In this document: positions 24,469 through 32,823 of the stretch, piece after piece
Numbering within the stretch: position 1 is the stretch's first letter
Layout of the letters: each line of letters begins with the position of its first letter
Assembly: GCA_045631205.1 (NCBI GenBank)
Contig: JAZQUI010000026.1
Location: 1-64,000 of the forward strand
DNA from: HGM04593 sp045631205
GTDB lineage: Bacteria; Bacteroidota; Bacteroidia; Bacteroidales; Bacteroidaceae
Direction: 5' to 3'
DNA: 64,000 nt
Translations under genes and position numbers: made by a program
The notes under the pieces: generated by a model
Database searches by the model: none
What the model was told of the DNA's origin: nothing
The model's input: only the letters and a program-made list of their open reading frames with translations

Positions 24469-25437
24469 TCAAGCATGAGCACCCACAGGCATCTCGTCAA
24501 CGTCAATAGGCATTGTTTCGTGATGTTTTTTAGCATAAATCAAGAAACCATTACCCTTAGGTTTCATAATAAGCGCTCCTTGCGACACATGTTCATCTAT
24601 CACATCGGGTAAGCGAACATAGGACTCAACATTTAGAGCAGACTTGCCACTTATGCGCTGCACGCCGAAAGCCGTTGCCAACTCAACCGGGTAAACAGCC
24701 CCGTAACGCTCCACAAAATCTTTAACATTAGAAGGTGTAAAAACATCACACTCCTTATTCTGCAAAGCCACCTTACCATAACTCAAATGCGAAATATTCT
24801 GCACCATAGTTTCAAACGAAGTAAAACCGCGCAGCATAAGTTCCACGCCCTTATATTCAAGCAGATAAGAGGGGAAAGTCTGAATTTCGTAATGGCTGCA
24901 ACGTTCCTTATCCTCCTCATACATACGTTGCACCTCGCGGCTACGCATAATCTCGGCGAAACGCTCCGGTTCAAAACCCACGACCCCGGCAAGATCGGCA
25001 AGCACCACATCATCACAAGTGCGCAGAGCATCAACAGCTGTAGCTTCCTGCAAGCGACGCAAAAACTTTTTATAACATACATCGCCACCCCACTTGCGAG
25101 CATACACCTTTGCCGCAATATAAGCCATATTCTGGGGTGCAGTCGAACGATGCTCCTCGTCGAAGAGGCGAAACCCGTGCTCACACACAGGCATTCCATG
25201 CACAGCCGAGGCTTCAAGCCACACATTATGTATATTACGGTTTGACATCGGTATATCACCACCGATTCCCAATCTTCGGTTACTATACTTGGTAATATCC
25301 TCAATCATACCACCCATAACATAATCAATCTCAACTTTTTCGCCCAGGCGATACTCGAGGGCACGCAATACAGGTACACTACCCCAGCACCAGGTACATA
25401 CAGGGTCGGCAAATACGGTAATCTTAACTCTTTCCAT
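24469..25437 (-). CDS. DsbA-family thiol oxidoreductase, cytoplasmic type
   Basis: A 322-residue thioredoxin-fold protein. The N-terminal FADPVCTWCWGSVPVLRALE holds a CTWC redox pair (C14, C17) and the DSBA insertion runs to about residue 205, including QTFPSYLLEYKGVEL with the cis-Pro. About 110 further residues have no recognised domain. There is no signal peptide, so it resembles the FrnE-like cytoplasmic group rather than periplasmic DsbA. It lies upstream of bcp, in a small redox neighbourhood. Substrate unknown. Confidence 0.8.
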   Translation of the reverse strand: MERVKITVFADPVCTWCWGSVPVLRALEYRLGEKVEIDYVMGGMIEDITKYSNRRLGIGGDIPMSNRNIHNVWLEASAVHGMPVCEHGFRLFDEEHRSTAPQNMAYIAAKVYARKWGGDVCYKKFLRRLQEATAVDALRTCDDVVLADLAGVVGFEPERFAEIMRSREVQRMYEEDKERCSHYEIQTFPSYLLEYKGVELMLRGFTSFETMVQNISHLSYGKVALQNKECDVFTPSNVKDFVERYGAVYPVELATAFGVQRISGKSALNVESYVRLPDVIDEHVSQGALIMKPKGNGFLIYAKKHHETMPIDVDEMPVGAHA

Positions 25438-25489
25438 TGTTCACAATCTTTATATCGAGAAAACAAGCCGTGGCGCCATTTGTTCATAA

Positions 25490-25522
25490 AAAAAAAGCAG
25501 AACACGATTGTGTTCTGCTTTT
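25490..25522 (-). terminator. Terminator of the bamD-rpoZ-DUF4293 operon
   Basis: A 13-bp stem (AAAAGCAGAACAC with GTGTTCTGCTTTT) with a 4-nt loop, followed on the minus strand by a run of T. It lies 18 nt past the DUF4293 stop. Confidence 0.9.
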
Positions 25523-25540
25523 AACTTATTTGAATATATA

Positions 25541-26008
25541 TCAGTCTCTTAAACGGAAGCCCGAAGCCTTGGCAAGAATCTTCGCCTCTGTACGACGAGC
25601 CGACAAGAAACCCAACATATTTAATATCAATGCTGTAAGAGGGAACATAAATGCAGCCTTCAAATCTGCCACCGCTGTATCCAACAGAAGCAACAAGAAG
25701 AGAAGCAACAAAATATAATACCCAGCCAACAAAAGCATTGCCAATATCGACGATCTCTTCTGCAATTCAAAATTACTGAAAGAGGCTACAAAAAGCGCAA
25801 ATGCATCAACCAATGTGGCAGCAACAAGCACCACACCAAGGGCAACCACCGAACCAGAGGTTGTTCCATCGGGTTTAACCAACGAAAAATTACTTAACGA
25901 AAAAACAGCACCATTAGGCTCCACCATCTCCACAACAACATTGTACATTGTGATAATGAGCAACACAGCTGCCGCCAAGTAATAAAGCTGATAGAAACGA
26001 AATTTCAT
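25541..26008 (-). CDS. DUF4293 family membrane protein
   Basis: A 155-residue protein with four predicted membrane helices (about 8-25, 52-75, 86-110, 118-138) and the C-terminal LAKASGFRLRD typical of the DUF4293 family. Function unknown. It is found next to rpoZ and bamD across Bacteroidetes, and here starts 2 nt after the rpoZ stop, so it belongs to the same transcript. Confidence 0.85.
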   Translation of the reverse strand: MKFRFYQLYYLAAAVLLIITMYNVVVEMVEPNGAVFSLSNFSLVKPDGTTSGSVVALGVVLVAATLVDAFALFVASFSNFELQKRSSILAMLLLAGYYILLLLFLLLLLDTAVADLKAAFMFPLTALILNMLGFLSARRTEAKILAKASGFRLRD

Positions 26009-26010
26009 AA

Positions 26011-26346
26011 TTAAACCTCCTCGGCTGCCTCTTTCGACGGGTCGCGGAAATATACCTTACCATCAAGGAACTCCTGAGCTGCAATGAGAGTAGGTTTAGG
26101 AAGACGCTCGTAGAAACGAGAAATCTCAATCTGCTCATGGTTCTCAAACTGCTCTTCAAGGTTATCGGTAGAAGAAGAAAACTCGTTAAGTTTCTTCAAC
26201 AACTCCTCTTTCATCTCTGCAGCTATCTGGTTAGAACGCTTACCCATAATAGCTACCGACTCATAAACATTGCCTGTCTCTGTTACAAAATCAGCCATAT
26301 TGCGTGTAACAGTGTTTGTAGGGGCATTACTTTTCTTGTAATCCAT
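26011..26346 (-). CDS. rpoZ: RNA polymerase omega subunit, Bacteroidetes type
   Basis: A 111-residue divergent omega/Rpb6-like subunit that helps assemble RNA polymerase. MDYKKSNAPTNTVTRNM, GNVYESVAIMGKRSNQIA and ISRFYERLPKPTLIAAQE are conserved in the Bacteroidetes form as I remember it. The GKRSNQIA helix corresponds to the omega core motif. It lies between bamD (32 nt) and the DUF4293 gene. Confidence 0.88.
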   Translation of the reverse strand: MDYKKSNAPTNTVTRNMADFVTETGNVYESVAIMGKRSNQIAAEMKEELLKKLNEFSSSTDNLEEQFENHEQIEISRFYERLPKPTLIAAQEFLDGKVYFRDPSKEAAEEV

Positions 26347-26378
26347 TTCTTTATATATTGTTAAATTATAAACTCTTG

Positions 26379-27191
26379 TTATTCCAGTTCCTCGAGCGAC
26401 TTTTTAAAATAGCCCTCGGCCTCTTTCATATATTTGCTCGACGGGAACTCGTTCTTAAATGCATAGAACTCATCTATAGTCTCACGATAACGCTCGGGTT
26501 GCTTTTCTGCGACACTCTTGCGAGCCATCTCATAACGAGCGCGCAACACCAGCATCAACAAATCTTCGCGCAATTTGGTATAGGGATAATCTTTCAAAGC
26601 ATTCTGCGCAGTAATTATGCACGCTTGATAGTTATTACCCATATAGGCCATATAATCACCCAAATCGAAATAAAGTTTTGCCGACAAATAATCCTTCATT
26701 ACCAGGATGTCGTGCATCTCGAACAACATATTCTGCACCTCGTCCGAATACTCGCTAGTAGGATAATACTCCATATAAAGTTGCAACTCATCAATTGCTG
26801 CATAAGTATCGGTTTGATCAAGCGCGGGTTCAAGAATGTTCTTATAAAGCGACTTGCCCGAGTAAAAACGTGCAAGCTCGGCATAACGACCACGTGGATA
26901 GTTATTATAACAGGTTTTAAAATATTGCGACGAAGTATCGTAGTCACCGGAACGATAGTAACACATCGCCAAGATAAAGAGAGACTCGTCGGCCTTGTCA
27001 CTACCCTTAAACATTGTGACTATTGGCTCTATGAGTGTAGCTGCCTTGTTATACTCACCTTTAAGGTAGAGTGCCTTTGCCTCCTCGTAACGATACTCCA
27101 GATCGGCCGATTTCATAACCGTATCATAGGATGTACATGACGAGACTGCAACAAAGCCAGCCAAAAGTATTATGTATAATAACCTGTTCAT
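26379..27191 (-). CDS. bamD: Outer-membrane assembly lipoprotein BamD
   Basis: A 270-residue lipoprotein of the BAM complex that folds outer-membrane proteins. A signal peptide ends in AVSSC (lipidated Cys). Several TPR-like repeats follow (EEAKALYLKGEYNKAATLIEPI; ADESLFILAMCYYRSGDYDTSSQYF; FKNEFPSSKYMKEAEGYFKKS). The ATG at 27191 was chosen because the longer frame starts with TTG. First gene of bamD-rpoZ-DUF4293 and preceded by a good promoter. Confidence 0.92.
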   Translation of the reverse strand: MNRLLYIILLAGFVAVSSCTSYDTVMKSADLEYRYEEAKALYLKGEYNKAATLIEPIVTMFKGSDKADESLFILAMCYYRSGDYDTSSQYFKTCYNNYPRGRYAELARFYSGKSLYKNILEPALDQTDTYAAIDELQLYMEYYPTSEYSDEVQNMLFEMHDILVMKDYLSAKLYFDLGDYMAYMGNNYQACIITAQNALKDYPYTKLREDLLMLVLRARYEMARKSVAEKQPERYRETIDEFYAFKNEFPSSKYMKEAEGYFKKSLEELE

Positions 27192-27259
27192 TAACCTCAA
27201 TTACGCATGGTACAAATGCCTTTCAAAGCATTTTACCGCAATAAACTATAAATTGCCTG

Positions 27260-27291
27260 CAAAGATAGCACTTAAAAAACAAAAACACAAC
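27260..27291 (-). promoter_or_regulatory. Promoter of bamD-rpoZ-DUF4293
   Basis: On the minus strand GTTG (27288-27291), a 20-nt spacer, then TATCTTTG (27260-27267). The -7 element is exact and the -33 has one mismatch. The leader is about 60 nt. Confidence 0.65.
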
Positions 27292-27423
27292 CCCCTAAGT
27301 GTTATTATTTAAAACAAAAAAGCAAATAAAACTAAAAAAATGAAAAAACGAGATAATACAAGTAACAAGAACCAAGATACATTTTTTATTGTTATCTTCG
27401 CGCTCATAAACGAGAGTAAGAAT

Positions 27424-29448
27424 ATGAAATTCAAATTAGAATCGGCATATACCCCTATGGGCGACCAACCCGAAGCCATTGCACAACTTGTCAATGGTAT
27501 AAAGGCCGGAACTCATGCGCAAACTCTGTTAGGTGTCACTGGCTCCGGAAAAACCTTTACAATCGCCAATGTAATAAAGGAGATAAACCGCCCTACTCTC
27601 ATTTTGAGCCACAATAAGACCCTCGCGGCACAGCTCTACAACGAATTCAAAGGATTCTTTCCACATAATGCAGTAGAATACTATGTGTCATACTACGACT
27701 ATTACCAACCCGAAGCCTACCTGCCTTCGAGTGACACATACATAGAAAAAGACCTCGCCATAAACGACGAAATTGACAAATTGCGCCTTTCTGCCACATC
27801 CGCACTGCTGTCGGGCCGAAAAGACGTTGTTGTAATCTCTTCTGTTTCCTGCATCTACGGTATGGGTAACCCGGCAGACTTCTACAACAATGTCATTGAA
27901 GTAAAAACGGGCGAAAAACTCGACCGCAACGTATTCCTACGCAAACTCGTCAGCAGCCTCTATACCCGCAACGATATAGCCCTCAACCGTGGCAACTTCC
28001 GCGTAAAGGGGGATACAGTAGAAGTAAGTCTCGCTTATTGCGACCATATACTGCGTATAACATTCTGGGACGACGACATCGACAGCATCGAAGAGATTGA
28101 TGGAACAACCGGCGCACGTCTCACAACCTTCGACGACTACAAGATATACCCCGCCAACCTCTTTATGACCACAAAAGAGAGTACAGAGCGTGCCATAAAA
28201 GAGATAGAAAAAGACCTTATTGAGCGCGAGGAATACTTTCGCGAGATAGGCAAGCCCCTAGAAGCAAAGCGTCTGCACGAACGCGTCACCTACGACACCG
28301 AAATGTTACGCGAATTAGGGCACTGCTCTGGTATTGAAAACTACTCACGCTACTTCGACGGCCGCGAACCCGGCACACGACCTTACTGTCTGCTCGACTT
28401 TTTCCCGAAAGATTTTCTCCTCATCATTGACGAGAGCCACGTGAGCGTGCCGCAAATACACGCAATGTACGGTGGCGACCGCGCTCGCAAAAACAACCTT
28501 GTAGAGTACGGATTCCGTTTGCCGGCCGCGTTCGATAACCGTCCATTAAAATTCGAGGAGTTCACCGAACTCACCCACCAGGTGATATATGTAAGTGCAA
28601 CTCCTGCCGACTACGAATTAAGAGAGAGCGAAGGCATCGTCGTTGACCAGGTGATACGCCCCACCGGCCTACTCGACCCCGTGATAGAGGTGCGCCCTCT
28701 CGCCAACCAGGTCGATGACCTTATGGAGGAGATACAACTACGTGTGGAACGTGACGAACGCGTACTCGTGACTACCCTCACCAAACGTATGGCCGAGGAA
28801 CTCACCGAATACCTGCTCAAGAATGGTGTTCGATGCAACTATATACATAGCGATGTGGATACCCTCGACCGCATACAGATTATGACCGACCTTCGCGAAG
28901 GCCTCTACGATGTACTCATTGGCGTAAACCTACTGCGCGAGGGCCTCGACCTTCCCGAGGTTTCACTTGTTGCCATACTTGATGCCGACAAAGAAGGTTT
29001 CTTGCGCGACCGACGCTCCCTCACACAGACCGCAGGCCGCGCTGCCCGCAATGTAAACGGCCTTGTTATATTCTACGGTGACAAGATTACTGACAGCATG
29101 CAAAAAACTATCGACGAGACCAACCGCCGACGCGAAAAACAGATTACATTCAACAAGAAACACGGCATAACTCCTACACCCATCAAAAAGGAGATAAACA
29201 ATGCGCTTGTATCGGATAAAAAAGAAGCCACCAAACTCCCACGCATGTATTCAGAGGAGAGCATAACAACCGCTATTGCCTGCGACCCCATTGTAGAATA
29301 TATGAGTGCCGAACAATTAAAGAAAAGCATCGAGCGCACACGCCGCTTGATGAACGAAGCAGCCGATAAGATGGAATTTATCGAAGCAGCACAATACCGA
29401 GACGAAATGTTCAAACTACAAGAGTTGCTTAAAAATAAAGAAAAATAA
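27424..29448 (+). CDS. uvrB: Excinuclease ABC subunit B
   Basis: The damage-recognition helicase of nucleotide excision repair (674 residues). Walker A is LLGVTGSGKTFT, the beta-hairpin region is YYDYYQPEAYLPSSDTYIEKD, helicase motifs include LLIIDESH and TQTAGRAARN, and the C-terminal UVR domain (KSIERTRRLMNEAADKMEFIEAAQYRDE) contacts UvrC. I chose ATG 27424: the frame is open further upstream, but TATCTTCG at 27393-27400 looks like the -7 box, and MKFKLESAYTPMGDQPEAI is the normal N-terminus. Confidence 0.98.
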   Translation: MKFKLESAYTPMGDQPEAIAQLVNGIKAGTHAQTLLGVTGSGKTFTIANVIKEINRPTLILSHNKTLAAQLYNEFKGFFPHNAVEYYVSYYDYYQPEAYLPSSDTYIEKDLAINDEIDKLRLSATSALLSGRKDVVVISSVSCIYGMGNPADFYNNVIEVKTGEKLDRNVFLRKLVSSLYTRNDIALNRGNFRVKGDTVEVSLAYCDHILRITFWDDDIDSIEEIDGTTGARLTTFDDYKIYPANLFMTTKESTERAIKEIEKDLIEREEYFREIGKPLEAKRLHERVTYDTEMLRELGHCSGIENYSRYFDGREPGTRPYCLLDFFPKDFLLIIDESHVSVPQIHAMYGGDRARKNNLVEYGFRLPAAFDNRPLKFEEFTELTHQVIYVSATPADYELRESEGIVVDQVIRPTGLLDPVIEVRPLANQVDDLMEEIQLRVERDERVLVTTLTKRMAEELTEYLLKNGVRCNYIHSDVDTLDRIQIMTDLREGLYDVLIGVNLLREGLDLPEVSLVAILDADKEGFLRDRRSLTQTAGRAARNVNGLVIFYGDKITDSMQKTIDETNRRREKQITFNKKHGITPTPIKKEINNALVSDKKEATKLPRMYSEESITTAIACDPIVEYMSAEQLKKSIERTRRLMNEAADKMEFIEAAQYRDEMFKLQELLKNKEK

Positions 29449-29518
29449 CCATCGCAAACAAATTGCGATAAATCCCATACCAGCAACAGGTAAATTCGCC
29501 TTTTGCACAACAGCAATA

Positions 29519-29553
29519 AAAAAAGTACCACGCGTTTTGCGTGGTACTTTTTT
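29519..29553. terminator. Bidirectional terminator between uvrB and the FadL-like gene
   Basis: A 15-bp stem, AAAAAAGTACCACGC with GCGTGGTACTTTTTT, loop GTTTT. It is shared by convergent genes ending at 29448 and 29574. A weaker hairpin (ATCGCAA/TTGCGAT) lies just after the uvrB stop at about 29451-29469. Confidence 0.9.
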
Positions 29554-29573
29554 TATGAATATACTATCAAATA

Positions 29574-30851
29574 TTAGAGACGGAAGTCAACGCCGATAGC
29601 AAGGTTGATTGTTTTACGACGGAAACATGTCATGTAACCATCGCTGTAATCGGTATCGTGAGCATAGTTTGCATAACAAGCACCGAAGTTCAAATCACAC
29701 TTCTCGTTGATGCTATATTTAGCACCGGCACCAACCATGAATGAGTCGTTGATGAAAGACATCTCTGAGATGTACTCGTCATTGATACCAAAGTCGCTGA
29801 ACTGGATACCAGAAGAGAGCAACCATTTGTCGGTCAACTTGTACTCAACACCGGCAAGCAACTCAAATGTGTTGCGGCTCAACTTGCGCATTGTATTCTC
29901 CTTATCCAAGAGTGACTCAATGCGAGCGTCCTTGTCGAAGTAGTATGTACCTGCACCCATAACCTTAACGCGGTCTGTAATATCCCAAGAAGCACCTACT
30001 GAAAGTTTTGCGGGAGCATCGTAACGGAACTCTTGCTTATCATCCAAAGAAGCCATAGTGGGCATTGCAAGACCTACAATACCAATAAGGTTTGTACCCT
30101 GGCTTGACAAAGTCTTTGTATCGTTCTTGATTGTGTTAACGGCACGGAACTCATACTTAACACCAAAATTGAAATCACCAACCTTGTAATCAACACCTAC
30201 AATGGGAGCGAAAGCAAGACCTGTCTGTGTGAGTTCAAGTGAAAGCAAATTTACCATTGTGGTACCGGTGATGGGGTGAATAGCGTCAATAGCACCCTCA
30301 TAGCTCAAGCTTGTGTAGTTTGTACGAAGACCACCATAAACTGAAAGGTTTTCGTTAATCTGATAAGCGGCACCAAGCTGCAAAGAGAAAAGGTACTGTG
30401 TTGACTCAAAGTTTGAAACAGCCTTCAAAGGAGTACCAACCAAGAAGCCTGCTCCCATATTGTTGAACATAGGAAGACCGTTGTTGAACTGAGCGTTACC
30501 GCCACCACCAGGCATACCGAAGAAACCACTGAAAGTCCAATCACCTGTTTTGTAAGCAGCAAAGAAAGTGGGCATACAAGGTACGAAAACAGAACCTTTG
30601 TACTCTTTACCACCTGCATATACGTCTCTGTCCTGACGAATCATCTGCCAGTTACCCGAGAAAGACCAGCCCTCGTTGAAGAAAGCAGTACCTGCGGGGT
30701 TGAAGTAAATAGCATCGGTCTCCAAAGAAGCGTAACGAGCAGGGTTACGAACGAACGATGCACTCTGGTTTGTGTTTGTCAAAAGACCACCTGCAAACGA
30801 TGCGATTGCAAATGAAGCTACTGCAATAGTAGAAAAAACTCTTTTCATCAT
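29574..30851 (-). CDS. OmpP1/FadL/TodX family outer-membrane transporter
   Basis: A 425-residue beta-barrel that would pass hydrophobic compounds such as fatty acids through the outer membrane. A signal peptide (about 1-20) is followed by GGLLTNTNQSASFVRNPARYAS, the N-terminal hatch segment typical of the family, and a series of amphipathic strands ending in an aromatic-poor VDFRL. Asn-Pro-Ala (FVRNPA, YFNPAGTAFF) motifs are preserved. Promoter and operator-like repeats lie upstream at 30894-30955. Confidence 0.9.
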   Translation of the reverse strand: MMKRVFSTIAVASFAIASFAGGLLTNTNQSASFVRNPARYASLETDAIYFNPAGTAFFNEGWSFSGNWQMIRQDRDVYAGGKEYKGSVFVPCMPTFFAAYKTGDWTFSGFFGMPGGGGNAQFNNGLPMFNNMGAGFLVGTPLKAVSNFESTQYLFSLQLGAAYQINENLSVYGGLRTNYTSLSYEGAIDAIHPITGTTMVNLLSLELTQTGLAFAPIVGVDYKVGDFNFGVKYEFRAVNTIKNDTKTLSSQGTNLIGIVGLAMPTMASLDDKQEFRYDAPAKLSVGASWDITDRVKVMGAGTYYFDKDARIESLLDKENTMRKLSRNTFELLAGVEYKLTDKWLLSSGIQFSDFGINDEYISEMSFINDSFMVGAGAKYSINEKCDLNFGACYANYAHDTDYSDGYMTCFRRKTINLAIGVDFRL

Positions 30852-30893
30852 AAATATAAAATTTAAAAAGTTGTTAGTCCAAACTGAATTTTA

Positions 30894-30955
30894 AAAGGGA
30901 GTTTCCCTTTATCAACTGCACAAAGATAGACCTTTTGTGCAATAAGCTTGATAAA
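30894..30955 (-). promoter_or_regulatory. -7 element, interrupted palindrome and leader hairpin for the FadL-like gene
   Basis: TATCTTTG (minus strand, 30921-30928) is an exact -7 box. It sits inside a nested inverted repeat: TTTATCAA (30908-30915) with TTGATAAA (30948-30955), and TGCACAAA (30917-30924) with TTTGTGCA (30934-30941). A separate hairpin AAAGGGA/TCCCTTT (30894-30910) lies in the transcribed leader. The palindrome covering the promoter could be an operator. Confidence 0.5.
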
Positions 30956-31066
30956 AAATGAACTTTTTAACGTAAAAAAGGTATAATTTAACAATCACCT
31001 GTTCATTTCCAACACCAAAACAAGTAAAAAATTGTCCAAAGATACCAATACAGAATTAAACTACCC

Positions 31067-31771
31067 TTATTTATATATAAGGAATATACAGGGAATTTTA
31101 GATAAATCGGGAACGCGGCCTTTCCACTCCTTCACCGTGCGGGTGCGTACATACTCGTCGGCACATGTAAGATTTGCTGCAATACATAATTTGGTTTGCG
31201 GGCGACAATTCTTCAATATATCCTCCACCATCTTGTTATTACGATAAGGTGTCTCAATAAACAATTGAGTCTGTTCTTCGCCATAGACACGCAGCTCCAG
31301 CTGACGTAACTTTTTCGCACGCTCCTCGGGTTTTATAGGTAAATAGCCGTGAAAAGCGAAACTCTGACCATTGAACCCCGACGCCATAACCGAAAGAATT
31401 ATACTCGACGGGCCCACAAGCGGCACCACTTTAAACCCCTTACGCTGCGCAATGGCAACGACATCGGCACCCGGGTCGGCAACAGCAGGACATCCGGCTT
31501 CCGATATCACACCCATAGGCTTGCCATCCTGCAAAGGTTTCAGGAACCCTGCAATATCGGCAGGCGATGTATGTTTGTTAAGTTCAAAGAACTGCGAACC
31601 ATCGATATCGAAATGAGCATCGACCGCACGCAGAAAACGACGCGCCGAGCGCACATCCTCAACAATAAAATGGCGTATGCCGGATATAATTTCCGCGTTA
31701 TACTGCGGAAGAACATTATTTATGGGGGTATCGCCCAAAGTAACAGGTAAAAGATAAAGTGCTATTTCCAT
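31067..31771 (-). CDS. RsmI-like SAM-dependent methyltransferase, short form
   Basis: A 234-residue tetrapyrrole-methylase-fold protein related to RsmI, which 2'-O-methylates C1402 of 16S rRNA. Core motifs are present: EAGCPAVADPGADVV, VPLVGPSSIILSVMASGFNGQSFAFHGYLP and LFIETPYRN. It is about 45 residues shorter than typical RsmI, lacking the C-terminal extension, and the N-terminal GDTPINNVLPQ differs from the usual GNLxDIT. It may therefore modify another site. ATG 31771 was chosen because the longer frame starts with TTG. Confidence 0.82.
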   Translation of the reverse strand: MEIALYLLPVTLGDTPINNVLPQYNAEIISGIRHFIVEDVRSARRFLRAVDAHFDIDGSQFFELNKHTSPADIAGFLKPLQDGKPMGVISEAGCPAVADPGADVVAIAQRKGFKVVPLVGPSSIILSVMASGFNGQSFAFHGYLPIKPEERAKKLRQLELRVYGEEQTQLFIETPYRNNKMVEDILKNCRPQTKLCIAANLTCADEYVRTRTVKEWKGRVPDLSKIPCIFLIYK

Positions 31772-31791
31772 ATATCGGTCAACCAATTTCG

Positions 31792-32808
31792 TTATTTTTC
31801 ATAATCACAGAAAAGTCTTTTACGCTTGATGTAATATTGCCAAACGATGGAGTTATTGCACAAGCCATAAGGCTCGGCAACCTTTGCCGCCATATTTTCG
31901 GAACGCGAAACAGCAAATTCACTCTTCAAACGACGAAAATCCCTGCGGGCACGCAACACTGCTTTGAAAGAGCCCCACTCGCCTGTAAGCAGGAATTTAA
32001 TTGCAGCAACATAGTCAAGCAGGCGACGAACACGCATTACCCTGCACAAATACTCGCCGGGTACATTCTTATACAATAATAGCAGGTTATTGCGGAAATT
32101 AAGATAAGTTTTCTTGGGATTACTCTTTTTCAATGTGGCTCCGCCAACGTGATAGACCACGCTCGACGGCACAATTTTTATGACACCGCTACGAGCAAGC
32201 ATACGCCAACAAAGGTCAATCTCCTCCATATGTGCAAAGAAACGCCCATCAAGACCACCCACTGCTTTAAAAGCCTCCCCGCGCACCATCATCGCTGCAC
32301 CCGATGCCCAAAAGATACGGCACACATCATCGTACTGCCCGCAATCCTGCTCCACTGTGTCAAAAATGCGGCCACGGCAGAAAGGATAGCCATATGCATC
32401 CATAAAGCCACCCGATGCACCGGCATACTCAAAATGAGTCTTACGCTTATAATCAAGAATTTTTGGCTGACAAGCAACAACCATGCAATCCTTCTCCATA
32501 ACTCCCAAAAGAGGAGAAAGCCATCCACTGGTCACTTCCACATCACTGTTCAGCAACACATAATACTTTGCTTCCACAGCTGCAAGCGCACGATTATACC
32601 CCTCGGCATAACCGTAATTACCGCCAAGTTCCACGACCTGCACCGAGGGGAACTTTTCACGCACCACAGCCACCGAATTATCTGTGGAGCCATTGTCGGC
32701 AACCACGATACACGCCTCGGGGGTATTCTCCACCACCGAAGGAAGGAAACGCGACAGCATCTCCTCGCCATTATAATTCAGTACAACTACGGCAACATTT
32801 TTTTCCAT
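31792..32808 (-). CDS. Family 2 glycosyltransferase
   Basis: A 338-residue GT-A glycosyltransferase. VAVVVLNYNGEEMLSRFLPSV opens the fold, ADNGSTDNSV and LLNSDVEVTSGWL (DxD-like region) bind the nucleotide sugar, and FFAHMEEIDLCWRM is the ED/acceptor motif of the rhamnosyl-transferase-like subgroup. A C-terminal hydrophobic/basic segment may anchor it to the membrane. It lies between mtaB (15 nt upstream) and the RsmI-like gene (20 nt downstream), so it is probably co-transcribed with them. Acceptor unknown. Confidence 0.9.
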   Translation of the reverse strand: MEKNVAVVVLNYNGEEMLSRFLPSVVENTPEACIVVADNGSTDNSVAVVREKFPSVQVVELGGNYGYAEGYNRALAAVEAKYYVLLNSDVEVTSGWLSPLLGVMEKDCMVVACQPKILDYKRKTHFEYAGASGGFMDAYGYPFCRGRIFDTVEQDCGQYDDVCRIFWASGAAMMVRGEAFKAVGGLDGRFFAHMEEIDLCWRMLARSGVIKIVPSSVVYHVGGATLKKSNPKKTYLNFRNNLLLLYKNVPGEYLCRVMRVRRLLDYVAAIKFLLTGEWGSFKAVLRARRDFRRLKSEFAVSRSENMAAKVAEPYGLCNNSIVWQYYIKRKRLFCDYEK

Positions 32809-32823
32809 CGGGCAATTACTTTC

